Shown piece after piece: positions 31,374 to 41,722 of a DNA stretch of 64,000 nucleotides (position 1 is its first letter; the number at the start of each line of letters is the position of its first letter). The position numbers were made by a program, and so were the translations under genes. The notes beneath the pieces were generated by a model, which was not told where the DNA came from, ran no database searches, and saw nothing but the letters and a program-made list of their open reading frames with translations. Origin of the DNA: Trichoderma breve (lineage: Eukaryota > Ascomycota > Sordariomycetes > Hypocreales > Hypocreaceae); assembly GCF_028502605.1 (NCBI RefSeq), contig NC_079235.1, forward strand, positions 3,410,001 to 3,474,000, written 5' to 3'.

Positions 31374-33411
31374 ATGGGTAACAGGGCAGCATCCGTCTCG
31401 GAATTTGCTGGCAGCGTCGAGCCTGATCAACAACCTAGCAGGGGGAAACGCTCGTTGGCTTCTGACGTCGAGAAGGGGCCGATCAACGAAGCCATTGGTC
31501 AATCCAACGCCCCGGGGCCAACGATTCAAACATACACAAATTTACAATGGGTGTCCGTGTTGATAGCCATATACAGCAGCGAGTTCCTATACGGCCTCGA
31601 CACCACCATCGTTGCCGATATCCAGGGTTCCATCATTTCTGATCTAGGGGGTGTGACCAAGCTAGGATGGCTCTCCGTCGGGTTCCCACTGGGCAGTGTG
31701 GCTACCATGCTGATGTTGTTTGTGTTACCTGAAAGGCTTCACTTCTGCGATGGGCTGCTAATAACGACTTACATAGTGGCAAGGCATATGCCATCTTCGA
31801 CATCAAATGGCTCTACTTTGGTTCGCTAGTCACTTTCACTGCAGGGTCGGCTCTTTGTGGAGCTTCTCCGGTGAATATTGCCCGACACATTTGGATTCGA
31901 AATGAGAACTTTCCAGTTAACAAGGCGATTACACAGAATATGGATGCCCTCATCGTCGGCAGAGTATGTGCCGGAGCTGGCGGAGCCGGAATGTATCTAG
32001 GGTGAGTGACTGCTACATATGCCACACGAGCTGTTGAAGTTGCGTGTTCTGATATACAAGTCAGCGTCCTGAATCTCATCACTGTTAATACCAACGAGAA
32101 GCGGCGGTCCTCTTACATTGCCTTTAGCGGAGTGGTTTGGGGCTTGGGTTGTGTGCTGGGTCCTATTATTGGGGGCGCCTTTGCCGACAGCAATGCGACT
32201 TGGCGATGGGTAGATCCCTACAATGCAACTATTTCTCTATTTCTCTTGCTGATAGTCTTAGGCGTTTTACCTCAACGTTGTTCTCTTCGGCCTGTTCTCT
32301 CCGGTAGTGGTTTTCGTTATCCGATCACACAGCTTCCGCCCGAACGAGTCCTTTGCGTTCAAGATCAGGTCCATCGATTGGATAGGCGCCGTCCTAAATG
32401 CGGCCATCTATACTGTATTTGTCGTCATCTTCACCTTTGCGGGGTCAGAGTGGGCATGGGATAGCGGCCAGGTAATTGCTTTATGGATTGTCTTGGCAGT
32501 CATCCTTGCGGCTTTCGCAGCGAGCCAGTATTTTACTGTATTCACGACAAGAGACAACCGGCTCTTCCCTGGAGAGTTCCTTCGCAGCCGTACCATGGTT
32601 CTTCTTTACGTCTGCCAGGCTGCGGTGGCAGCTGCCCTGTTTATTCCGATCTACTGTAAGGTGGCTCAACTCTGGCCCAGCGTTACCTGGCTGCTGACTC
32701 TTGTGCAGACATCCCTCTATATTCCCAGTTTGTGTTTGGAGATCGATCGATCCAGGCTGGAGTTCGTCTCCTGCCTCTCATCATCATTGGCGTAGCAGCA
32801 AACATGTTTCAGGGAGTCATGGCGCCCCGCTTGCCGTAAGTCACCTGCACCTACAACCCAAGCCTTGGCTCAACGACGCGCATTTCAGATATTACATGTC
32901 CTGGTTCTTGATATCTGGCATCTTCACCTTGACTGCCGGAGCCCTCTTCTACGCGGCTGTCGACACTAATACGTCTTCTTCTCGACTCTACGGCTTTTCT
33001 GTCATTCTGGCAATTGGCGCTGGCCTGACGCAACAAACGGCATATGGTGTCGCTCCATCCAAAGTGCCACCCAGTCGCATCCCGGAAGCACTGAGCTTCA
33101 TCAATATGGCACAAATAGGCGGTTTAGTAATCGGCCTTACGCTAACGTCTACAGTTTTCCAAAACGTTGGCTTTCGTAACGTCTCTAATGCCCTAAGTGG
33201 ATTCGGGTATTCGGACGCCGACTCAAGGGAGGCACTGTCCGGGTTCACATCAACTGTCTTCTCACAGGCGACACCGGAAATACAAGACTTGATAGTCGAG
33301 TCTGTATCGAAGACTATCAATACAGAGTACATCTTCGTCATAACCGCCGGTATTGTGGAAATTATCGCGTCGCTGCTCATGAAGAGGGAAAAGCTTGAGA
33401 TAAAGGGGTAA
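31374..33411 (+). CDS. MFS multidrug/metabolite exporter, DHA2-like (14-TM), exporter 2
   Basis: 562 aa from exons 31374-31714, 31777-31870, 31937-32001, 32065-32209, 32262-32655, 32709-32835 and 32889-33411; all phases agree and the joined protein is continuous across family motifs. The ATG begins MGNRAASVSEF after an open TTG frame. Motifs: FLYGLDTTIVADIQG after TM1, MDALIVGRVCAGAGGAGMYLG, NEKRRSSYIAFSGVVWGLGCVLGPIIGG, WRW|AFYLNVVLFG and QAGVRLLPLIIIGVAA. The first donor (AT|GTTGTT) is weak, but it gives IGKAYAIFDIKWLY as expected. It is divergent from the unknown membrane protein and convergent with the asparagine-synthetase-like gene. A second exporter could move a precursor between compartments or give redundancy. 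Confidence 0.87.
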
Positions 33412-33763
33412 CAGTGTATACACACCAGCACTTAATAACACATTCCACAATTCGGTGATAAAATAAGAAAATACCGGTACTCGGTTAGGAACTAATGATA
33501 CCATTCTTGGTCGCAATGTAAATCACTCTATGGTATATCTGAACTTGCCTCTAGGATTTTGAATTATGCAGAGGTTGCTCCATTGGGTTGCAGATTGTGT
33601 ACTGCTTAATGGACGATCAGGATATAGTTCATGTTATGATTCTATACCAAACTAGATTTTGAATTTTAAATTTTAATAACGAACTGTCTAAAACCTGGTG
33701 CTGGACTGAAACACCTGATACATTATAATCAATGGATGGCTACAAATCGAAACACGTCGTTGC
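33412..33763. other. Intergenic, convergent 3' ends
   Basis: 352 bp, AT-rich, between exporter 2 and the asparagine-synthetase-like gene. It probably holds only 3' UTRs. Confidence 0.6.
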
Positions 33764-36137
33764 TCATGGCTTAGCGGGAAGAATATTAAACTTGTCGGCC
33801 AGCGTAATCCAAGCGGAAACTTCGCAGAGAATACGGAACGATCGTGGCTCGGCCTTGTCGCCGAAAGCGGTGCTGAATGCTTTCTCGACCACCTGAGGGT
33901 CGACGAACCCAAGCTTTTCCACAGATTCTCTGGTTGCAATGCTCTTGAACATCTGATGCAAAGGGCCATGTTGGGGCCACTTCGTAGGGGCCAGGAAGGG
34001 ATGTTTCTTTCGATTATACAGTTCGTCAAGAATGTAGGGGCGGGCGGCTTCACGCAGAATCCATTTAGACGTCAGGGAGCGCAGAGAGAACCCGGCTTCC
34101 TGCCAAATGGGATCCTTTCCTGAATTGGTCTTCCCACCATCTTGTTCCGGTTGTGGGGGAGCATAGGCAAGCTTGACGCTGGGCGGAAGATTATTCACAT
34201 ACTCGGCCAAATGATGATCGAGGAATGGAGTTCGGCCCTCGACGCTGTGGGCCATTTCCGTACGATCTCCCAGGCACGAGAGAAGCACGTTGGCCAGTTG
34301 GCTCTTGTTCCAGATATACAGAGCTGTATGCAGCGGATGCCACTTCTCTCTCATCTTGTCACGCACATCAGCCGGGTAAGATGACATGAGGGTGGCTCTA
34401 CAGTCGAGTTGCTCTCCATAGTGATTGCGAACCCAAGAAGAGAAGAGGCCGATGGTGGGATGCCAAGCCAGCAGGTTGTTGGGCATCGCATTACCATTGG
34501 TATCCTTTAACAGGTTGTTACTCTCCGCAGTCCCCTCGTAGGTCGCTGCTCCAATAGAACGCCATATGGCGTTCATTTCTGCAGCTGCGGCTTGCTGCAT
34601 TATCTGACGCTGGTGGTTGTTTTTAACCAGTTCCGAGTCCGGCATTGCCAAGTCAGGCTCGCGCAGATACTCGCTGGGGAAGTAAGGATAACCTGCGAAG
34701 TGCTCGTCGGCACCCTCTCCGGTAATGACTACCTTTACACCGTGTTCGCGAGGAAGCTCAGATAGCGCGAACTTGGCCACAAAGTTTAGGTCAAAGTGAT
34801 GATGCTCACAATTGAATACGGCGTCTTGGAAGCTGTTCGCCAAGGTGGCTTCCGTCACATCCTTCTTGATCGTTTCAACACCCAGCCACTTGGCCGTTCG
34901 GTCTGCAATATCTTTGGAACAATCAGAATCATGATCCTTATGTTGTTTTCCCTTTTGCATCTGGAATAGGTTGCAGAGATGTCCTTACCTGCTTCATTGT
35001 AGCCCGTGGCCTCCGGAAACTGCACACTGAAGCATGTTACTCGCGTAGCCTCCTTGTCGCCGATCTTGACATGCTGTTTGCGGGCCAGCTCCGTGACGAT
35101 TCCGGCTATGGCAGATGAATCTATTCCTCCTGACAAGTAGATGCCAACGGGAACATCAGCGCGGAGGCGAATCTTGACTGATTCAATGAGCCTTTCTCGC
35201 ACGCCGGTAACCATCTCGTCAATACTTCGAACCTCGGGTTCCGCCTGGGAGAATAATTAGTCCCGAACTGAGTCTATCATGAGTTCGCCAATCAGACCTT
35301 ATCCTTGTAGTCAGCATCCCAATATCGGTGGTGCAGTATTCCTCTGCCGCTCACTTCCATCCAATGGCCGGGTAAGATTTTGCGCACTCCCTTGAAGAGA
35401 GTTCTGTCATCCACCATCCATCCCGCATCGACGATTGCGTCGACGTCCCACTCGGCCTGCCAACCCATACTCATAAAGGCCTTCGTCTCGGAGGCGATAA
35501 GGAGTCTCTGGCCACTAACGGTGTATACGATAGGCTTAATGCCGAATCTGTCACGGCAGGCGATGATCTTATTGCTACCCTCTCGAGAATCATAGAGTAC
35601 GAAACTGAACTCGCCACGCAAGTGCTCAAACATGGCAGGAACACCGTGAATCTTGTATAGAGCAAGAACTAGCTCACTGTCGCTATGGCCAGCAAATCGG
35701 TAGCCATACTCACACATGCAGATGTCCCGGATACGATCGTGGTCATAGATCTCTCCATTAACAACAGCATGGATCAGCCCGTCATCGCTATGCATAGGCT
35801 GTGAGCCCCCAGGCGAGAGATCATTGATGGAAAGACGGCAATGGGCAAGGCCGACACTCTCATTTTCGTTGACCCACACGTTTGACTCGTCCGGCCCGCG
35901 ATGGTTGATGGCGTCAACAGCTGCTTGTAGCTGGGCAGTCACCTTTGAGAATCCTGGGATCTCCTTGTTGTCGTCCTGGCCGTTGAGGACTGAGCCGCCC
36001 AGGTTAGGGTTAATACAGCTACCAGTCGCATAGATGCCAGTTTTTGGATCCAGAGTTGTAGTGTTCGATGGGCTCCCTAGTTTAAGACCGGAATCAACCG
36101 TCGGAGAGAGAGTAACAATAGCGACGAATCCACACAT
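33764..36137 (-). CDS. Glutamine-hydrolysing asparagine-synthetase-like amidotransferase (AsnB type)
   Basis: 747 aa from exons 36137-35298, 35244-34989 and 34911-33764. Cys2 of MCGFVAIV is the class II glutaminase nucleophile. HRGPDE, HCRLSINDLS and VNGEIYDHDRIR complete the N-terminal Ntn domain. The synthetase domain has the PP-loop SGGIDSS, GEGADEHFAGYPYF, MAHSVEGRTPFLDHHL and RKKHPF. The third-exon acceptor CCAAAG is chosen because it yields YNEADIADRTAKWLG; the nearer CAG runs into a stop. About 70 residues are inserted between the nucleophile strand and NHRGPDE, and the protein is longer than typical ~570-aa fungal Asn1. It uses Gln and ATP to adenylate and amidate a carboxylate. Lying inside the cluster and divergent from the P450 gene, it may amidate the polyketide acid rather than aspartate; this is inference. 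Confidence 0.88.
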
Positions 36138-36605
36138 TGTGTTGAAAGGAGCTTCAAGCGACGAATTCTGCAGACTGAAACTACATTAATCGAAGCCACG
36201 CGGAATTAGAGAACATAAGTCAGGAACTTAACCACCCCTTTTCTCAACTCTAACATCTCGGTTTGTCAGAATGGTTCGTTTGGCTGCTTCCTCCGTCCAC
36301 CGAACCTAACTATCGGAGCTTGAATAGGCGCGGCCCGGACCATATTTGGAAAGACCTCTTTCGCTGAAGGCTCAATAAGCTGACTTCCGTTGCCGTCGTC
36401 CGGCGGGCACTCAGTAGTAACAATACAAAGCACGATGGCCTCAATCCATGTCAGAATCCGCATCAGTTCGTAAGCGCTCTCTTCTTTTTTTTTTCTTTCC
36501 GGTATTTCTTGTCTTTTTTTTTCCCTTCCTGTTTTGAAGCAGTGAAGTTTGAAGTCGCTACCGTATATCCCCAGTTGTACAGCCAAGGACAACCCACCAG
36601 CGGCC
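36138..36605. promoter_or_regulatory. Divergent promoter of amidotransferase and P450
   Basis: 468 bp with T-rich tracts near 36485-36530 on the plus strand, typical of fungal promoters. No copy of the TTCG-N2-CGAA motif was seen. Confidence 0.6.
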
Positions 36606-38349
36606 ATGCTTCAACAATTTTACTTTGGTGACGGCGCTGAAAGGCATCAATGCGAAATCGATGTTTCGCTATTCAAGTCAATCGACAGGCTACAGGATAG
36701 TCTTGAGAGTCGCTTTGCTTTTGCTGCTCGGAAATGTGGGTCAATTCATGCCTATGTCCGATGAATCTCACCCAATGTGCTATTGACGCAAATGATTACA
36801 TGTAGCGCTTCGATTTCACGACAGCAAACAGAAACCACTGCGGACGCTCGAGGAAATTGAGGCCGCTCCTGGGCCGGTGGAGTTGAGGGGCTCAGACAAC
36901 AAGCCAATACGAAGTCCTCCTGGTCCCAAGTGCTTGCCGCTGGTTGGAAATCACTACGAGGTCTACCCCGACGCGTTGGGCAACTATGAGCGGCTATTCA
37001 GTCGGTATGGGCCTATGATGAAGACGGTCAACATGGGAACCGTCATATACCACACGAATGATGCCGAAATCTCCCGCTACCTACTCAAGGAGGGCGAGTA
37101 CTTCACCAAAAAGACCTCTGACCCGTCTCATCCCCTTCATTACATGTCCATTCAGTCCGCGCTCTTCACTTGCGACAGCGACTCGCCTGCCTTTTCCGTG
37201 TCTCGCAAGTTTGTCACTCCGGCACTGTCGCCTCGGGCCATTGCACATTACACTCCGCACATGCTGGACGCTTGTCGATCGATATTCCCGGTTCTCGATC
37301 AACTGGCTGGTGAAGAGCTGGCCTTCAACGTTTACCATTATACCTTCAAATTGGCCTCGGAAATTATTTGGCGCATGGTCGTTGGCGGCAGCCTGGGACA
37401 TTTTGCGGACATGAAAACTCCGCCTGCTTTGCCAATCCGTCTCTTCGGGCAGTATCTTTCCCTGATGAAGAAGATGAGTCTGCGGCCCAAGTGGTATGGC
37501 AGCCTTCCATTTGGGGAGCCAGCACGTTTGCGAGATGTAGAGAAACGGTTGTTTGCTGAAGTGGAAAAGGCCATGGATGCATGCTCCGGCCCACAGGATG
37601 AAACCCTACGGCTGTCGGACCTCAAGGCTTCTCTGCAGGCATCCTGCGTTGCGGACTTTCTCAGTCGTGTGCGCGACGATAAGAATGAGGGACTGCCTAG
37701 GGATCTGTTGCTTGCAAATACAGTCGTCACCATTGGTGCCGGATTCACAACAAGTGCGTCGTTCCTGGCCTGGGTCCTCTATGCCATCACAGTCTATCCT
37801 GGAAACCAAGAACGCCTTCTGCAAGAAATAGTAGATCATGGCGGAGACGGGAGGCATGAGTGGACGTATGACGAAATTCACAGCATGAAGTTCTTGGACT
37901 GCTTCGTCAAGGAGACGCAGCGATTGCACAGCCCTAGCTTTCAGACAGCACGAAATGCAAAGCAAGACGTGGTCCTGCCTGGGGGCTACTTGATCCCCAA
38001 AGGCTCCACGGTGATTTCCTGCTTCCCCAGTATGCACACAAATCCAAAGTACTGGGAGAATCCAACTAGATTTGACCCAGATAGATGGACTGAAAGGGAT
38101 GCTGCCGCCAAGGCATCTCAGTCTGGCGTGTATACGCCATTTGCTGCCGGGCGCAGAGGCTGCGTTGGCTTCAATCTGGCACTGGCTGAGGTAAAGATTG
38201 TATTGATTGAACTGATCTATCATTATCACTTTGAGATGGACTCCCCTGAGCCTGTTGTATACGATCCGGATTTCTTGGTCACACGACCAGTTAACTTTTA
38301 CGCTGCTGCCACCAAAAGAACAAGTTGGCCCTCCAGAAGCATTACTTGA
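36606..38349 (+). CDS. Cytochrome P450 with N-terminal beta-grasp-like extension and no membrane anchor
   Basis: 557 aa from exons 36606-36735 and 36806-38349. The long frame starts with GTG at 36877, but it is open back to an acceptor (ATGTAG|) at 36805 that joins in phase to a 43-codon first exon beginning MLQQFYFGDG. P450 landmarks: SPPGPKCLPLVGN (Pro-rich hinge), ETQR (ExxR), FDPDRW and the heme loop FAAGRRGCVGF with Cys496. The I-helix motif reads GAGFTTSA, without the usual acidic residue before TT. Instead of a transmembrane anchor the first ~85 residues alternate strand/helix/strand (QQFYFGD, HQCEIDV, SIDRLQDSLESRF, LRFHD, TLEEIEA), like a ubiquitin/PB1-type fold. It probably oxidises the cluster product; the redox partner may be a CPR plus the cluster cytochrome b5. 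Confidence 0.87.
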
Positions 38350-39016
38350 AAGGCTTCATACTTGATACAATGAAAACTGCAAAATCCATATTTTAGCTTG
38401 AGATAGAAAACACAATAGCAACGTCAAGTGCGTTCTTGCTATGACCTAACTTTTATAATGGTAATCACAAGGTTATTATAATACACTAGGTTCCTACTGT
38501 AATATATCTTACTTGTAATTATTTTTCCTTGATCCTTAGAGTTGTAGCATGTATGCGATTCGTATAATGCTTTCTATTCTTGATTTTAGGCTATTATGCT
38601 TGTATCACTCCCGATCCGTCCTGCTAATAGCATCCCAGTAGCGATTCACGACCATGACCTGAGGTATGATTTCATACCAAGATGCCTACATGTAGGCGCT
38701 CCAATTGGGTGGTTGCATGCCCCTTTAGAGTATGTCGGTACTCAATAACCCGAGTCCACAATCCTCCGTCTACTGCCTTTTTGGGCATTGGATCGGAGCA
38801 GCCCCGCGAAAACTAACCCTTGGCTCCAGATGCTAGCTGCATATATCCACCTTTGGGGAAAGGGTTGAGCTTTCGGAAATTCACATCATGACATTATCCG
38901 CACAGCCGTGATCGTGATTGAGGGGGTGTAGTGCATAAATACATGTAAGCTATGGCGGTGTCCCTCCAAATAGCATACCATGCAATTGGTTTCATTAGAC
39001 ACCAAGTTCTATCTGG
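38350..39016. other. Intergenic: P450 3' region and GH2 promoter
   Basis: 667 bp. It holds a 7-bp-arm inverted repeat (GGTATGA..TCATACC, 38663-38678) and the 14-bp palindrome GCCTACATGTAGGC (38684-38697), plus TACATGTA at 38940. A TATATCC stretch near 38841 may serve the GH2 gene. Confidence 0.55.
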
Positions 39017-41722
39017 ATGGCCCAATTTCGATTCTCGCCAGTTTGTGGCTACAACTTGGTGTTGGGGTTGTGGCTGATAATATTTGTACAACACGGTTTC
39101 GTTACAGGTGCTGCTGTTGACAGTAAAGCGCAAGGCGGCAGACAACGCATCAGCATCAATGATGGCTGGCGATTCTGGCGCTCGCCCACGAACCCAGACG
39201 GTCTGCTCTATGACGAGCGCCCAGACACTGTCAACCTGACTGATGTAACCATCTTGAAGCCATGGGTTCTACCATCTGCCAATATGTTCATCCAGGACTC
39301 TGCGAACCACCACAAGCGGCCTACGGAGGAGCCAGACGTTCACATTCCTTATGTTCAAGCCTCTTTTGACGACAGCACCTGGGAGTCGGTCAGCTTACCA
39401 CACGACTGGGCTATCGCTGGACCGTTCTACACCGACGACAACCCAATTGTCAGCGGTGGAATGGGCAGGCTACCCACGTTTGGTGTGGGATGGTACAGGA
39501 AGACAATATCCATGTCTCACGAGGACAAGGGCAAAAACTTCTTTCTGGAGATCGAGGGTGCCATGTCCTACCCCATTGTCTGGGTCAATGGAAAGATCGT
39601 GGGTGGCTGGCCATACGGATACAACTCGTTCCAACTTGACCTCACGCCGTACATGAACGTCGGTGACAATCAACTTGCCATTCGTCTAGACAATCCCAAC
39701 GAATCCTCCCGCTGGTACCCTGGTGGTGGTATCTATCGAGATGTCTGGCTCATTACAGTTGCCTCTACCCATGTCGGCCAATGGGGCACCTTCATCACGT
39801 CCCGCGACGTCTCTGCTCGATCCGCTACACTTGATCTGGCTGTTGAAGTGCAGAACAACGGAGATACGAAGAGCAAGATCGATGTCACAACAGATGTCCA
39901 CGAATACGATGCCAAGACCGGCCAGATCGGTGCCAAGGTAGCAGCGTTTCCGCAGTACACTATCCTCGTTGCAGCCGGCAAGACAGCATCGCACACAACC
40001 ACGACTGCTGTGAAGAAACCTCTGCTTTGGGGGCCACCACCATTTCAAACTCCAAACTTGTACATGGCCGTCACGAAGTTACACAGTGGCAGCCAGGTAA
40101 TCGATACATTTGAGACACGCTTCGGAATCCGCACCTTTGCATACGAGCCAAATAAGGGGCTCATCGTCAACGGTGAGCATATACCCATTCGGGGGACGAA
40201 CCAACATCATGATCTTGGAGCCCTCGGCGCAGCGTACAATCACCGAGCGCAGCAACGTCATCTAGACATACTGCAGAGCTTTGGTTCAAATGCAATCCGC
40301 ATGTCCCACAACCCTCCTGCCCCTGGCCTGATGGACTTGGCTGATGAAATGGGTTTCCTCGTCATGGATGAGATATTTGATTGCTGGGTGCTTGGCAAGA
40401 CGACCAACGACTTCCACCTGATCTTTCCAGACTGGCATGAGCCAGATCTTAGGGCATTCATCCGCCGCGACCGCAACCATCCCTCCATTTTCGTGTGGAG
40501 TGTTGGTAATGAAGTCGGAGAGCAGCAGACTGGCGACGACGGTGCCAAGGTCGCTCAAGAGCTCGTCGACATTGCTCACGACATGGACCCAACCCGTCCG
40601 GTGACGGCGTCGATGAACTCGGCGCATCCTAACCAGCCATTCCCAGTGGTCATGGATGTTCTGAGTCTCAATTATCAGGGTCAAGGCATTCGCGACACGC
40701 CAAACTATTCTCAGCTTGGTGGTATTGGGACACCTCCTGCATATCCTGCCTTCCACGGCAACTTCAGCCGCAAGATGCTGGAGAGCAGCGAGAGTGCTTC
40801 GGCCCTCAGCAGTCGGGGAACATTCATCTTTCCCGTCTTGGAGCAAGGCGACAGTGCCCCGGTCAATGACACTTCGGGTGGCAATTCCACCACATTCCAG
40901 GTCAGCGCGTACGAGCTCTACAGCGCCGACTACGGTTCCTCCGCCGACAAGGAATTTCGGTCCCTTGATCAGAACCCGTATGTCGCTGGAGAGTTTGTCT
41001 GGACTGGGTGGGATTACCTCGGCGAGCCGACGCCGTACAACGTCCGTAGCTCATATTCTGGAATTGTTGATCTGGCCGGCTTTCCCAAGGAGCGGTTCTA
41101 CATTTACCAGTCTCGCTGGCAGCCTGACTTGCGCATGGCCCACATTCTGCCGCACTGGACCTGGCCAGATCGTGTTGGCAAGGTCACGCCGGTCCACGTC
41201 TTCTCCTCTGGCGACGAGGCCGAGCTTTTTGTCAATGGCAAGTCTCAAGGTCGCCAGAAAAAGGAGCCGCTTACCTACCGCTTCCGCTGGGACAAAGTGG
41301 TCTACCACCCTGGAGAGCTGCATGTCGTGACCTATAAGGACGGAAAAGTATGGGCCAAGGATACCGCCCAAACTGCGGGCGAGCCTGCGAGGTTACGTCT
41401 TACGGCGGATCGCTCCAAGATTACTGCAGACGGCCTTGACCTATCCTATCTCAGTGTTGAGGTGCTCGATCACCAAGGACGATTGGTGCCGCAGGCGACC
41501 AATGCCATCACATTTTCCGTGTCTGGTGTTGGCCAGCTTGTGGCTACAGACAATGGCGATCCGTCAGACTATGTTTCGTTCCCGTCCCCCAAGCGTCATG
41601 CGTACAGTGGCCGGGCACTTGCCATTGTCAAGGGTGAGAAGGGGCAGCCGGGAAAAGTAGTCGTCGAAGCCTCTGCTGATGGTCTTGCGTCTTCAAAAGT
41701 TACCCTCCATACCATTTCATAA
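39017..41722 (+). CDS. Secreted glycoside hydrolase family 2 (beta-galactosidase-like)
   Basis: A single-exon gene of 901 aa from ATG 39017. The N-terminus has a hydrophobic core (LVLGLWLIIFVQHGFVTGAA) consistent with a signal peptide. Domains in order: sugar-binding jelly roll (WRFWRSP, VSLPHDWAI, GVGWYRKT, WYPGGGIYRDVWL), Ig-like sandwich, TIM barrel (RGTNQHHDLGALG, RMSHNPP, MDEIFDCW, FVWSVGNEVGE) and two C-terminal sandwiches (HVFSSGDEAELFVNGKS; LTADRSKITADGLDLS). The acid/base is Glu499 in GNEVGE and the nucleophile Glu659 in GEFVWTGWDYLGEPTPY. These retaining enzymes release terminal beta-linked galactose or glucuronate; the GWDYLGEPTPY form is typical of extracellular beta-galactosidase-like members. 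It is probably a carbohydrate-degradation gene outside the cluster. Confidence 0.9.
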   Translation: MAQFRFSPVCGYNLVLGLWLIIFVQHGFVTGAAVDSKAQGGRQRISINDGWRFWRSPTNPDGLLYDERPDTVNLTDVTILKPWVLPSANMFIQDSANHHKRPTEEPDVHIPYVQASFDDSTWESVSLPHDWAIAGPFYTDDNPIVSGGMGRLPTFGVGWYRKTISMSHEDKGKNFFLEIEGAMSYPIVWVNGKIVGGWPYGYNSFQLDLTPYMNVGDNQLAIRLDNPNESSRWYPGGGIYRDVWLITVASTHVGQWGTFITSRDVSARSATLDLAVEVQNNGDTKSKIDVTTDVHEYDAKTGQIGAKVAAFPQYTILVAAGKTASHTTTTAVKKPLLWGPPPFQTPNLYMAVTKLHSGSQVIDTFETRFGIRTFAYEPNKGLIVNGEHIPIRGTNQHHDLGALGAAYNHRAQQRHLDILQSFGSNAIRMSHNPPAPGLMDLADEMGFLVMDEIFDCWVLGKTTNDFHLIFPDWHEPDLRAFIRRDRNHPSIFVWSVGNEVGEQQTGDDGAKVAQELVDIAHDMDPTRPVTASMNSAHPNQPFPVVMDVLSLNYQGQGIRDTPNYSQLGGIGTPPAYPAFHGNFSRKMLESSESASALSSRGTFIFPVLEQGDSAPVNDTSGGNSTTFQVSAYELYSADYGSSADKEFRSLDQNPYVAGEFVWTGWDYLGEPTPYNVRSSYSGIVDLAGFPKERFYIYQSRWQPDLRMAHILPHWTWPDRVGKVTPVHVFSSGDEAELFVNGKSQGRQKKEPLTYRFRWDKVVYHPGELHVVTYKDGKVWAKDTAQTAGEPARLRLTADRSKITADGLDLSYLSVEVLDHQGRLVPQATNAITFSVSGVGQLVATDNGDPSDYVSFPSPKRHAYSGRALAIVKGEKGQPGKVVVEASADGLASSKVTLHTIS

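Noticed and set aside
36877..38349. P450 starting at the GTG at 36877
   Set aside because: The frame is open upstream to a splice acceptor and joins in phase to an ATG-initiated first exon.
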